A stretch of DNA of 64,000 nt, from the NCBI RefSeq assembly GCF_028401385.1, contig NZ_JAQOMR010000001.1, positions 1,242,501 to 1,306,500 on the forward strand. Direction: 5' to 3'. The stretch comes from Marinicella algicola (GTDB lineage Bacteria; Pseudomonadota; Gammaproteobacteria; Xanthomonadales; Marinicellaceae). Positions 1 to 9,570 of this stretch are shown one piece after another; position 1 is the stretch's first letter, and the number at the start of each line of letters is the position of its first letter. The translations under genes were made by a program, and so were the position numbers. Below the pieces are notes generated by a model. The model searched no databases. It worked only from the letters and a program-made list of their open reading frames with translations, and was not told the DNA's origin.

Positions 1-228
1 CGCTTCCTTTGAGCGCATCCAGCCCATGTTTCAGGACCGAGCTCGATGCCGGGTTTGCCACCGGCTGATTGATGGCGCCGGTCACCTCCAGGGAGGGGCG
101 CTTGGAGCGCGATCAGGCCTTGCATAGGGAATTGGTGCGACGGAGGGAAACTCCTGCGCGGTGGCAACCGCGAAGTTTGTCACGGCCACGGAAGTGGCGA
201 GCGAAAGCATCAACAGGGTTTTCTTCAT
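1..228 (-). CDS. Soluble lytic murein transglycosylase, N-terminal part (partial, frame interrupted)
   Basis: The reverse strand from an ATG at 226-228 encodes a Sec signal peptide beginning MKKTLLMLSLATS with an AQ cleavage site. A Pro-rich stretch follows, then in another frame GAINQPVA and HGLDALKGS, which resembles the start of the rhizobial periplasmic transglycosylase usually divergent from dapA. The signal peptide frame meets a stop at about position 84. One added base in the G-rich run at 91-100 (plus strand) restores continuity. The catalytic SLT domain lies outside the window, so family assignment rests on gene order and the short N-terminal match. Confidence 0.5.
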
Positions 229-434
229 TCGAGCGTCCCGGGGTCGAATTCAACAGCACCTGATATCTTCGGTCTTCACAGTTAAAATCGGCTTAACTCT
301 GACGAATTTCAAGGCAGGCTGAAGACCCACCATTCCCGAACGCAATGCTTGCAGTGCCCCATGTCCGGCATTATGGTGCGCTCGATTTTGAAACAGGAAT
401 GCGGCTTTAAAAGAAGGCTGCCAGGAGAAACTGC

Positions 435-1316
435 ATGTTCAAGGGGTCCATGCCCGCCCTTGTCACCCCTTTCACACCGAATGGTGCGTTGGACGAGGCG
501 GGGTTTGTCGATCACGTTAACTGGATGATCGAGGCGGGCAGCCATGGGGTTGTTCCGGTCGGGACCACTGGCGAATCGCCGACGCTGAGCCATGACGAGC
601 ATCGCCGCATTGTTGATCTTTGCGTTGAGGCTGCGGCCAAGCGTGTTCCCGTCATTGCCGGTGCAGGCTCGAACAACACCCGTGAGGCGGTCGAACTCGC
701 GCAACATGCCGAAACTGCCGGCGCGGATGCGGTTCTGGTGGTGACCCCTTATTACAACAAGCCGACCCAGAAGGGGCTTTACGCCCACTTCTCTGCGATT
801 GCTGAAGCCACTGCGCTGCCGATCATTATCTACAATATTCCGCCGCGCTCGGTTATCGATATGTTGCCGGAGACGATGGGGCAACTTGCCAGGGTGCACG
901 CCAACATTGTCGGCGTGAAGGATGCAACGGGCAAGATCGAGCGTGTTTCTGAACAGCGGATTTCTTGCGGAGAGGATTTTATCCAGATTTCGGGTGAGGA
1001 TGCGACGGCGCTCGGCTTTGTTGCGCATGGCGGCGTTGGCTGCATTTCTGTCACCGCCAATGTGGCGCCGAAGCTCTGTTCCGAGTTCCAGTCGGCGCTT
1101 CTCAGGGGCGATTTCAAAACCGCGCTTTCCTATCAGGATCAGCTTATGCCGTTGCACAAGGCGCTGTTTCTTGAACCCGGCGTCAGTGGCACTAAATATG
1201 CATTGAAGAAGATCGGCCGGATGAATGATGCGGTACGTTTGCCACTGCTCGGCGTTGAGGACAGAACGGCAGAAGCCATTGATGCCGCATTGCGGTATGC
1301 TGGCCTGATCGCCTAG
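435..1316 (+). CDS. dapA: 4-hydroxy-tetrahydrodipicolinate synthase
   Basis: Condenses pyruvate with aspartate semialdehyde in the cytoplasm, the first committed step towards meso-diaminopimelate and lysine. The 293-residue length is normal for this TIM-barrel family. Visible marks are [13 protein letters not shown] at the start, the substrate loop GTTGESPTL, the Tyr of TPYYNKPTQ, and the Schiff-base lysine in GVKDATG (about residue 162). AGGAG lies 8 bases before the ATG. smpB follows after 35 bases, the usual order in Rhizobiales. Divergent from the transglycosylase gene to its left. Confidence 0.97.
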   Translation: MFKGSMPALVTPFTPNGALDEAGFVDHVNWMIEAGSHGVVPVGTTGESPTLSHDEHRRIVDLCVEAAAKRVPVIAGAGSNNTREAVELAQHAETAGADAVLVVTPYYNKPTQKGLYAHFSAIAEATALPIIIYNIPPRSVIDMLPETMGQLARVHANIVGVKDATGKIERVSEQRISCGEDFIQISGEDATALGFVAHGGVGCISVTANVAPKLCSEFQSALLRGDFKTALSYQDQLMPLHKALFLEPGVSGTKYALKKIGRMNDAVRLPLLGVEDRTAEAIDAALRYAGLIA

Positions 1317-1351
1317 GTGCAGAAGCGCCGCCCAAAGAACGGAAAAAGACC

Positions 1352-1831
1352 ATGGCTCCGAAAGGCAGCAAGGGCGGCACATTCAAGTCCGTCGCCGAAA
1401 ACCGCAAGGCGCGGTTTAATTACGAAATACTCGATACGTTCGAGGCTGGCTTGGTTCTGACCGGAACCGAGGTGAAATCCTTGCGTGAGGGCAAGGCCAA
1501 TATCGCCGAATCATATGCCTCTGACGAAGACGGCGAGATGTGGCTGATCAATTCCTATGTGCCTGAATACCTTCAGGGCAATCGCTTCAATCACGAGCCG
1601 CGCCGTCGCCGCAAACTGCTGCTTGGCCGCCGCGAGATCAACCGGCTGCGTTCCGCCGTGAACCGCGAAGGCATGACGCTGATCCCACTGAAGCTCTACT
1701 TCAATGACCGGGGTCTTGCCAAGCTGCAGATGGCTTTGGGTAAGGGCAAGAAGGCGCACGACAAGCGCGAGACGGTAAAGAAGCGCGACTGGAATCGTGA
1801 AAAGGGAAGATTGTTAAAGCAGCTTGGATGA
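1352..1831 (+). CDS. smpB: SsrA-binding protein SmpB
   Basis: Binds tmRNA and brings it to stalled ribosomes during trans-translation. The 159-residue product carries the family marks: [19 protein letters not shown] near the start, [14 protein letters not shown], the RNA-binding [19 protein letters not shown] segment, and a basic tail with [15 protein letters not shown]. Length and start context fit the family. It follows dapA closely and may be cotranscribed with it. The tmRNA gene itself is not in this window. Confidence 0.97.
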   Translation: MAPKGSKGGTFKSVAENRKARFNYEILDTFEAGLVLTGTEVKSLREGKANIAESYASDEDGEMWLINSYVPEYLQGNRFNHEPRRRRKLLLGRREINRLRSAVNREGMTLIPLKLYFNDRGLAKLQMALGKGKKAHDKRETVKKRDWNREKGRLLKQLG

Positions 1832-1928
1832 TCTCAGGTTCATCCAGAGAGTGTCGTTTTTCGCGGTGTTTGATGGCGCTGTCATTGAAGCGGCTCCTGA
1901 GCGACGCCACGAATGGCCGGGACTTCGT

Positions 1929-2507
1929 TTAGTCGTCGAAGTCCGCGGAAACGGGGTCGGCTACACGTTGCGGGCGCTCGGACGGCTCGCGACCGACTTC
2001 CGATCTCAGCGATGCGAGATCAATGAAATGGTCGGCCTGGCGGCGCAGGTCATCGGCGATCATCGGTGGCTGGGTTGACATCGTTGAGACAACGGAAACC
2101 TTGCGCCCCTTGCGCTGCAGCGCTTCAACAAGTGTGGTGAAGTCGCCATCGCCGGAAAAGATGACCAGGTGGTCGACTGTGGAGGCTTGCTCCATAGCGT
2201 CGATTGCCAGCTCGATATCCATATTGCCCTTGATTTTCCGGCGTCCCATGGAATCAGTAAATTCCTTGGCGGGCTTGGTGACGACTTTGTAGCCATTATA
2301 GTCCAGCCAGTCGATCAGCGGGCGGATCGAAGAGTATTCCTGGTCTTCGATCAATGCGGTATAGTAATAAGCACGCAGGAGGTAAGCCTTGTTGTTGAAG
2401 GCTTTTAGCAGCTTACGATAGTCTATGTCAAAACCGAGGCTTTTCGAGGCGGCATACAAGTTTGCCCCATCGATAAATAGTGCGATTTTTTCGCGCGGAT
2501 CAAACAT
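1929..2507 (-). CDS. NYN-domain protein (LabA/DUF88 family, PIN-like RNase fold)
   Basis: A 192-residue cytoplasmic protein of the NYN (LabA/DUF88) family, a PIN-like fold predicted to cleave RNA. Acidic metal-site motifs are in place: FIDGANL at residues 12-18, KGNMDIELAIDAM near 93-105 and FSGDGDF near 118-124. The C-terminal 25 residues are polar and probably disordered. It is transcribed away from rpoZ and converges on smpB. The family is well recognised in alphaproteobacteria between smpB and rpoZ, but its substrate is unknown. Confidence 0.85.
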   Translation of the reverse strand: MFDPREKIALFIDGANLYAASKSLGFDIDYRKLLKAFNNKAYLLRAYYYTALIEDQEYSSIRPLIDWLDYNGYKVVTKPAKEFTDSMGRRKIKGNMDIELAIDAMEQASTVDHLVIFSGDGDFTTLVEALQRKGRKVSVVSTMSTQPPMIADDLRRQADHFIDLASLRSEVGREPSERPQRVADPVSADFDD

Positions 2508-2810
2508 TAAGAAAATAGCCTTTCAATAAAGCCGGAAAAATCATTTGCCGATCGGGCCTGAATGTGAGGGCTTCGGCTAACATCCCATCAAATTAACAAT
2601 TGCTGCTACCTGCCATTTTCCATGGTAGCCATGTTGGCAGCGATTTAATCACTGTATCGAATTTATTCAACCCATAGTAAGGGTCTGGGCTCAGTCGATC
2701 GGCATTCGAATGTAAATTCATTCGCCGCCGCTTGCAATTGCGCTCTTGAATTCCAATTTATGAATCTCTATGAGAGAAATTTCCAAAGAAATCACCTAAA
2801 AGGACAGTCA
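2508..2810. promoter_or_regulatory. Divergent intergenic region between the NYN gene and rpoZ
   Basis: About 300 bases, more AT-rich than the flanking genes, that should hold the promoters of both divergent genes. I cannot fix -35 and -10 elements with confidence. An AAAAGGACAG ribosome binding site lies just before the rpoZ ATG. No ORF with family resemblance is visible. Confidence 0.4.
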
Positions 2811-3215
2811 ATGGCACGTGTGACAGTTGAAGACTGTATCGACAAAGTCGACAACCGGTTCGATCTTGTACTGCTCGCCGGACATCGTGCGCGTCTCATC
2901 TCCCAGGGCGCATCGATTACTGTCGATCGCGACAATGACAAGAATCCTGTTGTCGCACTGCGTGAGATCGCTGACGAAACACTCTCGCCCGACGACCTCA
3001 AGGAAGACCTGATTCACTCCCTGCAGCGTCATGTCGAAGTGGATGAGCCGGAGGCGGATTCGACACAGAGCGCGTCTTCCGATGACAATGTCAACGAAGA
3101 AACAGCAGACCGTCCCGATCAACCGGAAGCTATTCCTTTCGACCAGATGTCGGAAGAAGAACTGCGTGCCGGCATCGAAGGGCTGGTTCCGCCGGAGAAG
3201 GGCGACGATTACTGA
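2811..3215 (+). CDS. rpoZ: RNA polymerase omega subunit
   Basis: Omega helps fold and recruit the beta-prime subunit of RNA polymerase. The start MARVTVEDC is the conserved omega N-terminus, so I take the ATG at 2811 (preceded by AGGACAG) rather than the in-frame ATG 51 bases upstream. [14 protein letters not shown] and [11 protein letters not shown] are typical. The acidic tail rich in Glu and Asp is longer than in enterobacteria but usual in alphaproteobacteria (134 residues). Followed by rsh, as in enterobacterial rpoZ-spoT. Confidence 0.97.
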   Translation: MARVTVEDCIDKVDNRFDLVLLAGHRARLISQGASITVDRDNDKNPVVALREIADETLSPDDLKEDLIHSLQRHVEVDEPEADSTQSASSDDNVNEETADRPDQPEAIPFDQMSEEELRAGIEGLVPPEKGDDY

Positions 3216-3225
3216 TCGTCTGCGC

Positions 3226-3247
3226 TGCGGGGTGCTTGATCCCCGCA
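3226..3247 (+). terminator. Possible hairpin after rpoZ
   Basis: Arms TGCGGGG and CCCCGCA (7 bp) enclose an 8-base loop just after the rpoZ stop. The following sequence has only a short TTT, so this may be a weak terminator or attenuator between rpoZ and rsh. Confidence 0.35.
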
Positions 3248-3325
3248 ACGCGTTTCCTTCCTACTTCTGTCAGAACGGGCTGCGCCTGACCCGTATTACG
3301 CCCGATCGGGCCTGGTTTTTCAGCC

Positions 3326-5530
3326 ATGATGCGGCAATACGAACTTGTTGAGCGGGTACAGAAATACAAGCCTGACGCCGACATTGCGTTGCTCAACAAG
3401 GCCTATGTCTACGCCATGCAGAAACATGGCCGGCAGAAGCGCGCCAGCGGCGATCCCTATATCTCGCATCCGCTCGAAGTCGCCGCGATCCTGACCGATC
3501 TACACATGGACGAGTCCACGATTGCTGTTGCGCTCCTGCACGACACAATCGAGGATACGTCCGCTACGCGTGCTGATATCGACGCGTTTTTCGGCGAGGA
3601 GATCGGCGCGCTCGTTGAGGGGCTGACCAAGATCAAGCGGCTTGACCTGGTTTCGCGCAAAGCCCAGCAGGCCGAAAATCTTCGCAAGCTATTGCTTTCG
3701 GTTGCCGATGATGTGCGGGTGCTGCTGGTCAAGCTTGCCGACCGCCTGCACAACATGCGCACACTCTATTACATGCGCCCCGACAAACGCCGTCGGATTT
3801 CCGAGGAAACGATGGAAATCTACGCGCCGCTGGCTGGTCGCATGGGCATGCAGGATATGCGCGAGGAACTGGAGGAGCTGTCGTTCCAGTACGTCAATCC
3901 CGATGCCTACCAGACCATCAAGGGGAAGCTTCAGGATCTTTCCGGTCAGAATGAAGCCCTGGTGAAGAGCGTTGAGGATGAACTGATGGCGCTGCTGTTG
4001 GAGCAGGGCCTTGAAGACGTCAAGGTCAAGGGACGTCAGAAGAAGCCATTCTCGATCTTCAACAAGATGCAGTCGAAATCGCTTTCCTTCGAGCAGATGT
4101 CGGATCTCTATGGTTTTCGCATCATCGTCGACGAAGTCGAGACTTGCTACCGCGCGCTTGGTCTGGTGCACACCACATGGCGCATGGTGCCGGAGCGGTT
4201 CAAGGACTATATCTCGAACCCCAAACAGAATGGCTACCAGTCGCTGCACACCACAATTGTTGGGCCTATGCGTCAGCGGATCGAGCTACAGATCCGCACC
4301 AGGCACATGCACGAAGTTGCGGAATACGGCATCGCCGCCCACGCGCTCTACAAGGATGGCCGCTCCGTGAAGGGGCAGGCCGAAGATGAGGAGACAAGCG
4401 TTTTCTCTTGGTTCCGCAAGACCATCGAAGCGTTGGCCGAAGGCGACAGTCCCGAGGAATTTCTAGAACATACCAAGCTGGAGCTTTTCCAGGATCAGGT
4501 GTTCTGCTTTACGCCGAAAGGCAAGCTGATCGCGCTGCCGAAAGATGCCACGCCGATCGATTTTGCCTATGCGGTGCACACCAATGTTGGCGACACGTGC
4601 GTCGGCGCCAAGGTCAACGGCCGGATGATGCCGCTCGTGACCCGGCTCAACAATGGCGATGAGGTGGAAATCATCCGCTCAGGCGTCCAGGTTCCGCCAC
4701 CGGCCTGGGAAGGGATCGTGGTTACCGGCAAGGCCCGTGCGGCGATACGCCGGGCAACGCGGGTGGCAATTCGCAAACAGTATAGCGGGCTCGGTTACCG
4801 TATTCTGGAGCGCACCTTTGCGCGTTCTGGCAAGACATTTTCGCGGGAGGTGCTGGCAACCGTGCTGCACCGGTTCGGCCAGAGTGATGTCGAGGATGTA
4901 ATCGCCGCGGTCGGGCGCAACGAAATGTCGTCAACCGACGTGCTGCGGGCTGTCTTCCCCGACCACAAGGATGAGCGTGTCACCATCAAGCCCAGCAGCG
5001 AAGAAGGTTGGGTCAACCTGCCAAAAGGCGAGGGCATGGCATTCAAGCTTCCCGACGCAGCCGAGGGTGTAGACGCCGCCGGCCGTTTCCCGTTGCGCGG
5101 CCTCAACGCCGGTGCGACCGTGCGCTTTGCCCCGTCGGGTGCTGTTCCCGGAGACCGCATCGTCGGCATTGCCGGCGATGATGGCAGTATTACGGTCTAT
5201 CCGATCCAGTCACCGGACCTGCAATATTTCGACGATGAGCCCGATCGCTGGATTGATATCCGCTGGGATATTGATTCGACCAACGACAAACGCTTTCGCG
5301 CTCGTGTCGGAGTGAGCGTGCTGAATGAACCCGGAACGCTTGCCCGGATCACTGAGACAATCGCCACACTCAGCGTCAACATTCGTTCGATCCAGATGAA
5401 AGTCGTGGCCGAAGACTTTGCCGAGGTCACCATGGATATGGAGGTCTGGGACCTGCGCCAGTTGACCCAGGCGCTGAACCAGCTCAAGGCGCTGGATTGT
5501 GTGGCCACGGTGAACCGCTTGTACGATTAG
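3326..5530 (+). CDS. rsh: Bifunctional (p)ppGpp synthetase/hydrolase (Rel/SpoT homologue)
   Basis: Makes and degrades the alarmone (p)ppGpp and is the single long RSH enzyme of most alphaproteobacteria. The 734 residues show the full domain order. An HD hydrolase domain has His34, His72-Asp73 and Glu76-Asp77 in HDTIEDT. The synthetase domain contains SDLYGFRII and NPKQNGYQSLHTT. A TGS domain at about 388-450 contains TPIDFAYAVHTNVGD, and an ACT domain forms the last 80 residues (VLNEPGTLARIT). Both catalytic halves look intact, so a bifunctional enzyme is inferred. It starts 110 bases after rpoZ; ATG at 3326 or 3329. Confidence 0.96.
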   Translation: MMRQYELVERVQKYKPDADIALLNKAYVYAMQKHGRQKRASGDPYISHPLEVAAILTDLHMDESTIAVALLHDTIEDTSATRADIDAFFGEEIGALVEGLTKIKRLDLVSRKAQQAENLRKLLLSVADDVRVLLVKLADRLHNMRTLYYMRPDKRRRISEETMEIYAPLAGRMGMQDMREELEELSFQYVNPDAYQTIKGKLQDLSGQNEALVKSVEDELMALLLEQGLEDVKVKGRQKKPFSIFNKMQSKSLSFEQMSDLYGFRIIVDEVETCYRALGLVHTTWRMVPERFKDYISNPKQNGYQSLHTTIVGPMRQRIELQIRTRHMHEVAEYGIAAHALYKDGRSVKGQAEDEETSVFSWFRKTIEALAEGDSPEEFLEHTKLELFQDQVFCFTPKGKLIALPKDATPIDFAYAVHTNVGDTCVGAKVNGRMMPLVTRLNNGDEVEIIRSGVQVPPPAWEGIVVTGKARAAIRRATRVAIRKQYSGLGYRILERTFARSGKTFSREVLATVLHRFGQSDVEDVIAAVGRNEMSSTDVLRAVFPDHKDERVTIKPSSEEGWVNLPKGEGMAFKLPDAAEGVDAAGRFPLRGLNAGATVRFAPSGAVPGDRIVGIAGDDGSITVYPIQSPDLQYFDDEPDRWIDIRWDIDSTNDKRFRARVGVSVLNEPGTLARITETIATLSVNIRSIQMKVVAEDFAEVTMDMEVWDLRQLTQALNQLKALDCVATVNRLYD

Positions 5531-5635
5531 GCGAATTTCTGACCAAATTGGAACTTTCCTCGTTTTTGCCACGTCTTGCTGCTAGCGGTTCATGTCCCTC
5601 CAGGGACAAGGGAAACGAGGAAAGGTAGATATGAG

Positions 5636-5797
5636 ATGTCGGATCGTCTGATGCGCTTCTTCAAGCGTTTTACCCGTCCTGAAGTTACCGAAAAAGAGGT
5701 CGATGGCGTCAGGCACGTGATCGAGAACATCGATCATAGTTTCGACCCCGGCCGCCCGAGGCCGGAGCGCCATTCCGATCGGCACGAGAAAGACTGA
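5636..5797 (+). CDS. Small hypothetical protein
   Basis: A possible 53-residue protein starting MSDRLMRFFKRF, with basic and acidic residues and no membrane segment or signal peptide. GAGGAAAGG lies about 10 bases before the ATG, which is why I prefer this start. I recognise no family. It sits in the rsh-DUF2062 gap, where no larger gene is visible on either strand, and could be spurious. Confidence 0.3.
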   Translation: MSDRLMRFFKRFTRPEVTEKEVDGVRHVIENIDHSFDPGRPRPERHSDRHEKD

Positions 5798-5974
5798 CAG
5801 CTCAGGCCGGGATCGCTGTCGATATCCGGAGCGGGTGACGGGATGGGTATTGCTTATGGATCGCGCGTTGCTGCAAGCCACAGCGGCGTCTGCAAAACGC
5901 ACTCTTTGCAATGTTTGTTGTTTTGACACGCTCCGGTCCCTTGCAATCACGCTGGCAGGTGTCAAAAGTAGGCG

Positions 5975-6600
5975 ATGCTTTTTAAAAGACGTTCCAAGGC
6001 AAATTATTGGCAACGGTTCCGCGCCGCTATCTGGCCCCAAAAAGGGTTTTGGCGCGTACCGGTTTATCTTTATCACCGCACCGTTCGCCTCAGGGCGACC
6101 CCGCATGCTATAGCCATGGGCATTGCCGTCGGTGTTGCTGTTTCTTGGACGCCGTTCATCGGCGGTCATTTTCTTTCGGCTTTCTTTCTTGCCTTTCTGT
6201 TTGGCGGCAATTATGCCGCCGCCGCTCTCGGCACGGCCTTCGGCAATCCCTTGACCTTTCCTTTCATCTGGCTTTCGACCTGGCGGCTTGGTGACACTCT
6301 TCTTGGCCGCAACGCCACGGAGCGTGACCATATCGACCTTGTCGATCTCGTGCACCGGTTCGAACTATCGGACTTGTGGCGGCCGCTTCTGGAGCCGATG
6401 GCTGTGGGCGCCGTAATACCGGCGCTATTGAGCGGTGCGCTTTTTACGGCCTGTCCTATTTTGCCGTACAGTCCTTTCAGCAGCGCCGCCAGGCGATGTT
6501 TGCCGAGCGCGGCGTCAAGCCGGACGATAAGAAGGTGTCAGCGGCCGAACTGCGTCCTTCCAACACGGAGAGAACAAATGATTGTCGGGCTGGGCAGTGA
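5975..6600 (+). CDS. DUF2062 membrane protein (frame interrupted)
   Basis: An inner-membrane protein of the DUF2062 family, seen next to acpS/lepB in Rhizobiales. Its N-terminal part has the family core [22 protein letters not shown] followed by hydrophobic segments. The frame changes in a run of five T at 6441-6445. One added T restores [15 protein letters not shown] and an end at 6598-6600. Without it the sequence reads on, in error, into acpS and mimics a 331-residue fusion. The corrected gene overlaps acpS by 23 bases. Function unknown. Confidence 0.75.
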
Positions 6601-6970
6601 CCTAATCGATATCAGGCGTGTCGAGAAAACCATCGAGCGTTTCGGCGAACGCTTCACCGGGCGTTGTTTTACAGATATAGAGCGGACCAAGTCAGATCGC
6701 CGCCGCAATCGTGCGGCATCTTATGCCAAGCGTTTTGCTGCCAAGGAGGCCTGCGCGAAGGCGCTTGGCACCGGTATTGCCCGGGGCGTCTTCTGGCGCG
6801 ACATGGGGGTGGTCAACCTTCCGGGCGGCAAGCCGACGATGAAGCTAACCGGCGGTGCGGCCGACCAGCTTGCCCGCATGATCCCGGATGGTTGTGTTGC
6901 CCGTATTCATATCACGATCACCGATGACTATCCGCTTGCCCAGGCATTCGTGATCATCGAAGCGGTGTAG
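6578..6970 (+). CDS. acpS: Holo-[acyl-carrier-protein] synthase
   Basis: Transfers 4'-phosphopantetheine from CoA to acyl carrier proteins, here presumably including AcpXL at 24447. The 130-residue product starts [16 protein letters not shown], with Asp8 as metal ligand, and has [14 protein letters not shown], the second metal-binding region. Length is normal. The start at 6578 is chosen because homology begins exactly there; the preceding in-frame codons come from the frame error in the upstream gene. lepB follows. Confidence 0.95.
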   Translation: MIVGLGSDLIDIRRVEKTIERFGERFTGRCFTDIERTKSDRRRNRAASYAKRFAAKEACAKALGTGIARGVFWRDMGVVNLPGGKPTMKLTGGAADQLARMIPDGCVARIHITITDDYPLAQAFVIIEAV

Positions 6971-7066
6971 CTTCGGCATTTTCGCTTAAAATCATTGCCC
7001 GGGCGGGACGAAGGGGCTAAAGCTCAGGCAAATCGAAACGCTTGGGTGGAAGAAGGAAAGCACTGC

Positions 7067-7813
7067 GTGGCCGAAGAAGAAGAAAAGCAGGAAAGCTCGC
7101 TCTGGAGCAATGTGAAGGTTATTGTTCAGGCGCTGCTTCTGGCGCTCGTGATCAAGACATTTCTGTTCCAGCCCTTCACCATTCCCTCCGGGTCGATGAT
7201 GCCGACGCTTCTGGTCGGCGACTATCTGTTCGTGAACAAGTTTTCCTACGGGTATTCGAGATACTCGCTGCCATTTTCGCCCAACCTGTTCGAGGGGCGG
7301 ATTTTCGGCAGCGATCCCGATCGCGGCGACGTGGTTGTTTTCCGCTACCCGCCGGACCCGAGCATCGATTACATCAAGCGTGTTATCGGCCTGCCAGGTG
7401 ATCGGATTCAGGTCAAAAACGACATTCTTTACCTGAATAACGAGCCGGTCTCGCGCACGGCCGACGGGACTTTTACCTCTGATTACGGCCGCGATCCAGG
7501 TAGGAATATTCCGGTTTTCCGTGAGACGCTCCCGGATGGCGTGAGCTACGACACACTCGACGAGATCCGCAATTCACCGGGCGACAACACCCGTGAATTC
7601 ATCGTGCCGGAAGGCCACTATTTCATGATGGGCGACAACCGCGACAACTCGCTTGACAGTCGCTTCGACGTCGGCTTTGTGCCAGCCCAAAACCTCGTTG
7701 GCCGTGCCAGCCTGATTTTCTTCTCGCTCGGCAATGACACGTCTTTTGCTGAGATCTGGAAATGGCCATTCAATATGCGCTGGGACCGTCTGTTCAAGGT
7801 TATCGGTGGCTGA
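7067..7813 (+). CDS. lepB: Signal peptidase I
   Basis: Inner-membrane serine/lysine peptidase that removes signal peptides from exported proteins. One N-terminal membrane segment (VIVQALLLALVIKTFLF) is followed by the catalytic Ser in PSGSMMPTL, the general-base Lys in DYIKRVIGLPGD, and box E GDNRDNSLDSR. I start at GTG 7067, preceded by AAGAAGGAAAG, giving 248 residues, because the 24 codons before it show no conserved sequence. The stop abuts the rnc ATG without a gap, which points to translational coupling. Confidence 0.94.
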   Translation: MAEEEEKQESSLWSNVKVIVQALLLALVIKTFLFQPFTIPSGSMMPTLLVGDYLFVNKFSYGYSRYSLPFSPNLFEGRIFGSDPDRGDVVVFRYPPDPSIDYIKRVIGLPGDRIQVKNDILYLNNEPVSRTADGTFTSDYGRDPGRNIPVFRETLPDGVSYDTLDEIRNSPGDNTREFIVPEGHYFMMGDNRDNSLDSRFDVGFVPAQNLVGRASLIFFSLGNDTSFAEIWKWPFNMRWDRLFKVIGG

Positions 7814-8521
7814 ATGTCGGCGCTGGGTGCAAAACAAGATGAAGCCGGTAAGTTGGCGGCACTGATCGGCTTCGAATTTTCTGATCCTGAGCGGATAGCA
7901 AGGGCACTGACCCATTCGAGCGCTCGGAACGGCAAGGACGGCAATTACGAGCGTCTGGAATTTCTGGGCGACCGTGTGCTGGGATTGGTGATTGCCGAAA
8001 ACCTGTTCAAATTGTTTCCGACAGCAAGCGAGGGTGAGCTTTCGGTCCGGCTCAACCAACTTGTCAGTGCAGAGGCCTGCGCACGTGTTGCAGACAATCT
8101 CGGCCTTCACCGTTTCATCAAGACCGGTCAGGACGTGAAGAAGCTGACGGGAAAACGCGTGCTCAGCATCCGGGCCGATGTGGTCGAAAGTGTGATCGCC
8201 GCGATCTACCTCGAAGGGGGATTGGAGCCCGCACGGCGCTTTGTTGAAACGCACTGGAAGCCGCTTTTCGCAGATGGTGTGACTCTCAGGCGGGATGCCA
8301 AGACCGAGTTGCAGGAATGGGCACATGCCAATCACGGCGAAACCCCAGCCTATCACGTTGAAGACCGTTCCGGTCCTGATCATGAGCCGTGTTTCACTGT
8401 GAAGGTGACGGTCAAGGGCGTTGCTCCTGAGATTGGAATTGACCGGTCGAAGCGCGCCGCCGAGCAGGTGGCTGCAACGAAGCTTCTGGAGCGTGAAGGT
8501 GTCTGGTCGCCCGGAAATTGA
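7814..8521 (+). CDS. rnc: Ribonuclease III
   Basis: Cleaves double-stranded RNA in rRNA maturation and mRNA turnover. The signature ERLEFLGDRVLGL (about residues 42-54) and the second acidic motif DVVESVIAAIYLEGG mark the endonuclease domain. The C-terminal double-stranded RNA-binding domain begins with DAKTELQEWAHAN. The 235 residues are standard. It starts directly after the lepB stop and is followed by era, the common lepB-rnc-era arrangement. Confidence 0.97.
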   Translation: MSALGAKQDEAGKLAALIGFEFSDPERIARALTHSSARNGKDGNYERLEFLGDRVLGLVIAENLFKLFPTASEGELSVRLNQLVSAEACARVADNLGLHRFIKTGQDVKKLTGKRVLSIRADVVESVIAAIYLEGGLEPARRFVETHWKPLFADGVTLRRDAKTELQEWAHANHGETPAYHVEDRSGPDHEPCFTVKVTVKGVAPEIGIDRSKRAAEQVAATKLLEREGVWSPGN

Positions 8522-8622
8522 TGTGAACGTGCTCATGCACTGGTTTTGAACGTCGTTGCAGAAGACTGAAATCAAATAGATTTTAACGGCCCGAGGTTAC
8601 CTTTCGGCCGCAGGAGATACAA

Positions 8623-9552
8623 ATGAGCGAGAGTGAATCTGCAGATAGCGCAGAGGCGGTTGCGACCCACTCCGGCTTCGTGGCACTGATCGGTCCGACA
8701 AATGCCGGCAAGTCGACGCTTTTGAACCGTCTCGTCGGCGCCAAGGTTTCGATCGTCAGCCACAAGGTGCAGACCACCCGTGCCACCATGCGTGGCATTG
8801 CAATCCATGATAACGCCCAGATCGTGTTCATGGATACACCCGGCATTTTCAAGCCACGCCGGCGGCTCGACCGGGCCATGGTCATGGCGGCCTGGAGCGG
8901 TGCGCGCGATGCAGACCTGATCATGCTGCTTGTCGATGCCGAGCGCGGGCTGAAGGGCGATGCCGAAGCCATTCTGACCGGTCTGAAAGAGGTCCGGCAG
9001 CCCAAAATTCTGGTTCTGAACAAGATCGACCGTGTGCGCCACGAGGATCTTCTGGCGCTGGCGTCTGCCGCCAATGAAGCGATCGGCTTTGATCAGACCT
9101 TCATGATTTCCGCGACCAATGGTTCCGGTTGTGACGACCTGATGGACTATCTGGCTAAGACCTTGCCGGAGGGGCCCTGGTATTATCCGGAAGACCAGAT
9201 TTCGGACCTGCCAATGCGACAGCTCGCTGCCGAAATCACCCGTGAGAAGCTGTTCCTGCGGTTGCATCAGGAATTGCCCTATTCCTCGCATGTCGAGACC
9301 GAAAAATGGGAAGAGCGTAAGGACGGATCTGTTCGGATTGAGCAGGTGATCTATCTTGAGCGCGACAGCCAGAAGAAGATCGCGCTCGGCAAGAATGGCG
9401 ATGCGATCAAGTCGATCTCCATGGCTGCGCGCAAGGAACTTGCCGAAATTCTGGGTCAGAAGGTTCACCTGTTTCTGTTCGTGAAAGTGCGCGAGAACTG
9501 GGGCGACGATCCGGAGCGCTATCGCGAGATGGGTCTCGATTATTCGAAGTAG
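8623..9552 (+). CDS. era: GTPase Era
   Basis: Ribosome-assembly GTPase that binds 16S rRNA near its 3' end. G1 is GPTNAGKSTLLN, G3 is DTPGIF, G4 is NKID. The C-terminal KH domain includes KIALGKNGDAIKSI and VHLFLFVKVRENW. At 309 residues the protein is full length with a short polar N-terminal extension. AGGAGA precedes the ATG. recO follows after 18 bases. Confidence 0.97.
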   Translation: MSESESADSAEAVATHSGFVALIGPTNAGKSTLLNRLVGAKVSIVSHKVQTTRATMRGIAIHDNAQIVFMDTPGIFKPRRRLDRAMVMAAWSGARDADLIMLLVDAERGLKGDAEAILTGLKEVRQPKILVLNKIDRVRHEDLLALASAANEAIGFDQTFMISATNGSGCDDLMDYLAKTLPEGPWYYPEDQISDLPMRQLAAEITREKLFLRLHQELPYSSHVETEKWEERKDGSVRIEQVIYLERDSQKKIALGKNGDAIKSISMAARKELAEILGQKVHLFLFVKVRENWGDDPERYREMGLDYSK

Positions 9553-9570
9553 CCAGGTTGGACAGAACCG

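Noticed and set aside
309-1382. Long minus-strand ORF opposite dapA
   Set aside because: It lies antisense to the well-conserved dapA, its translation is Arg/His-rich with no family marks, and codon pattern favours the plus strand.
5975-6970. A 331-residue DUF2062-AcpS fusion protein
   Set aside because: The join falls in non-homologous sequence, and the correct DUF2062 end is present one frame over; a missing T explains it.
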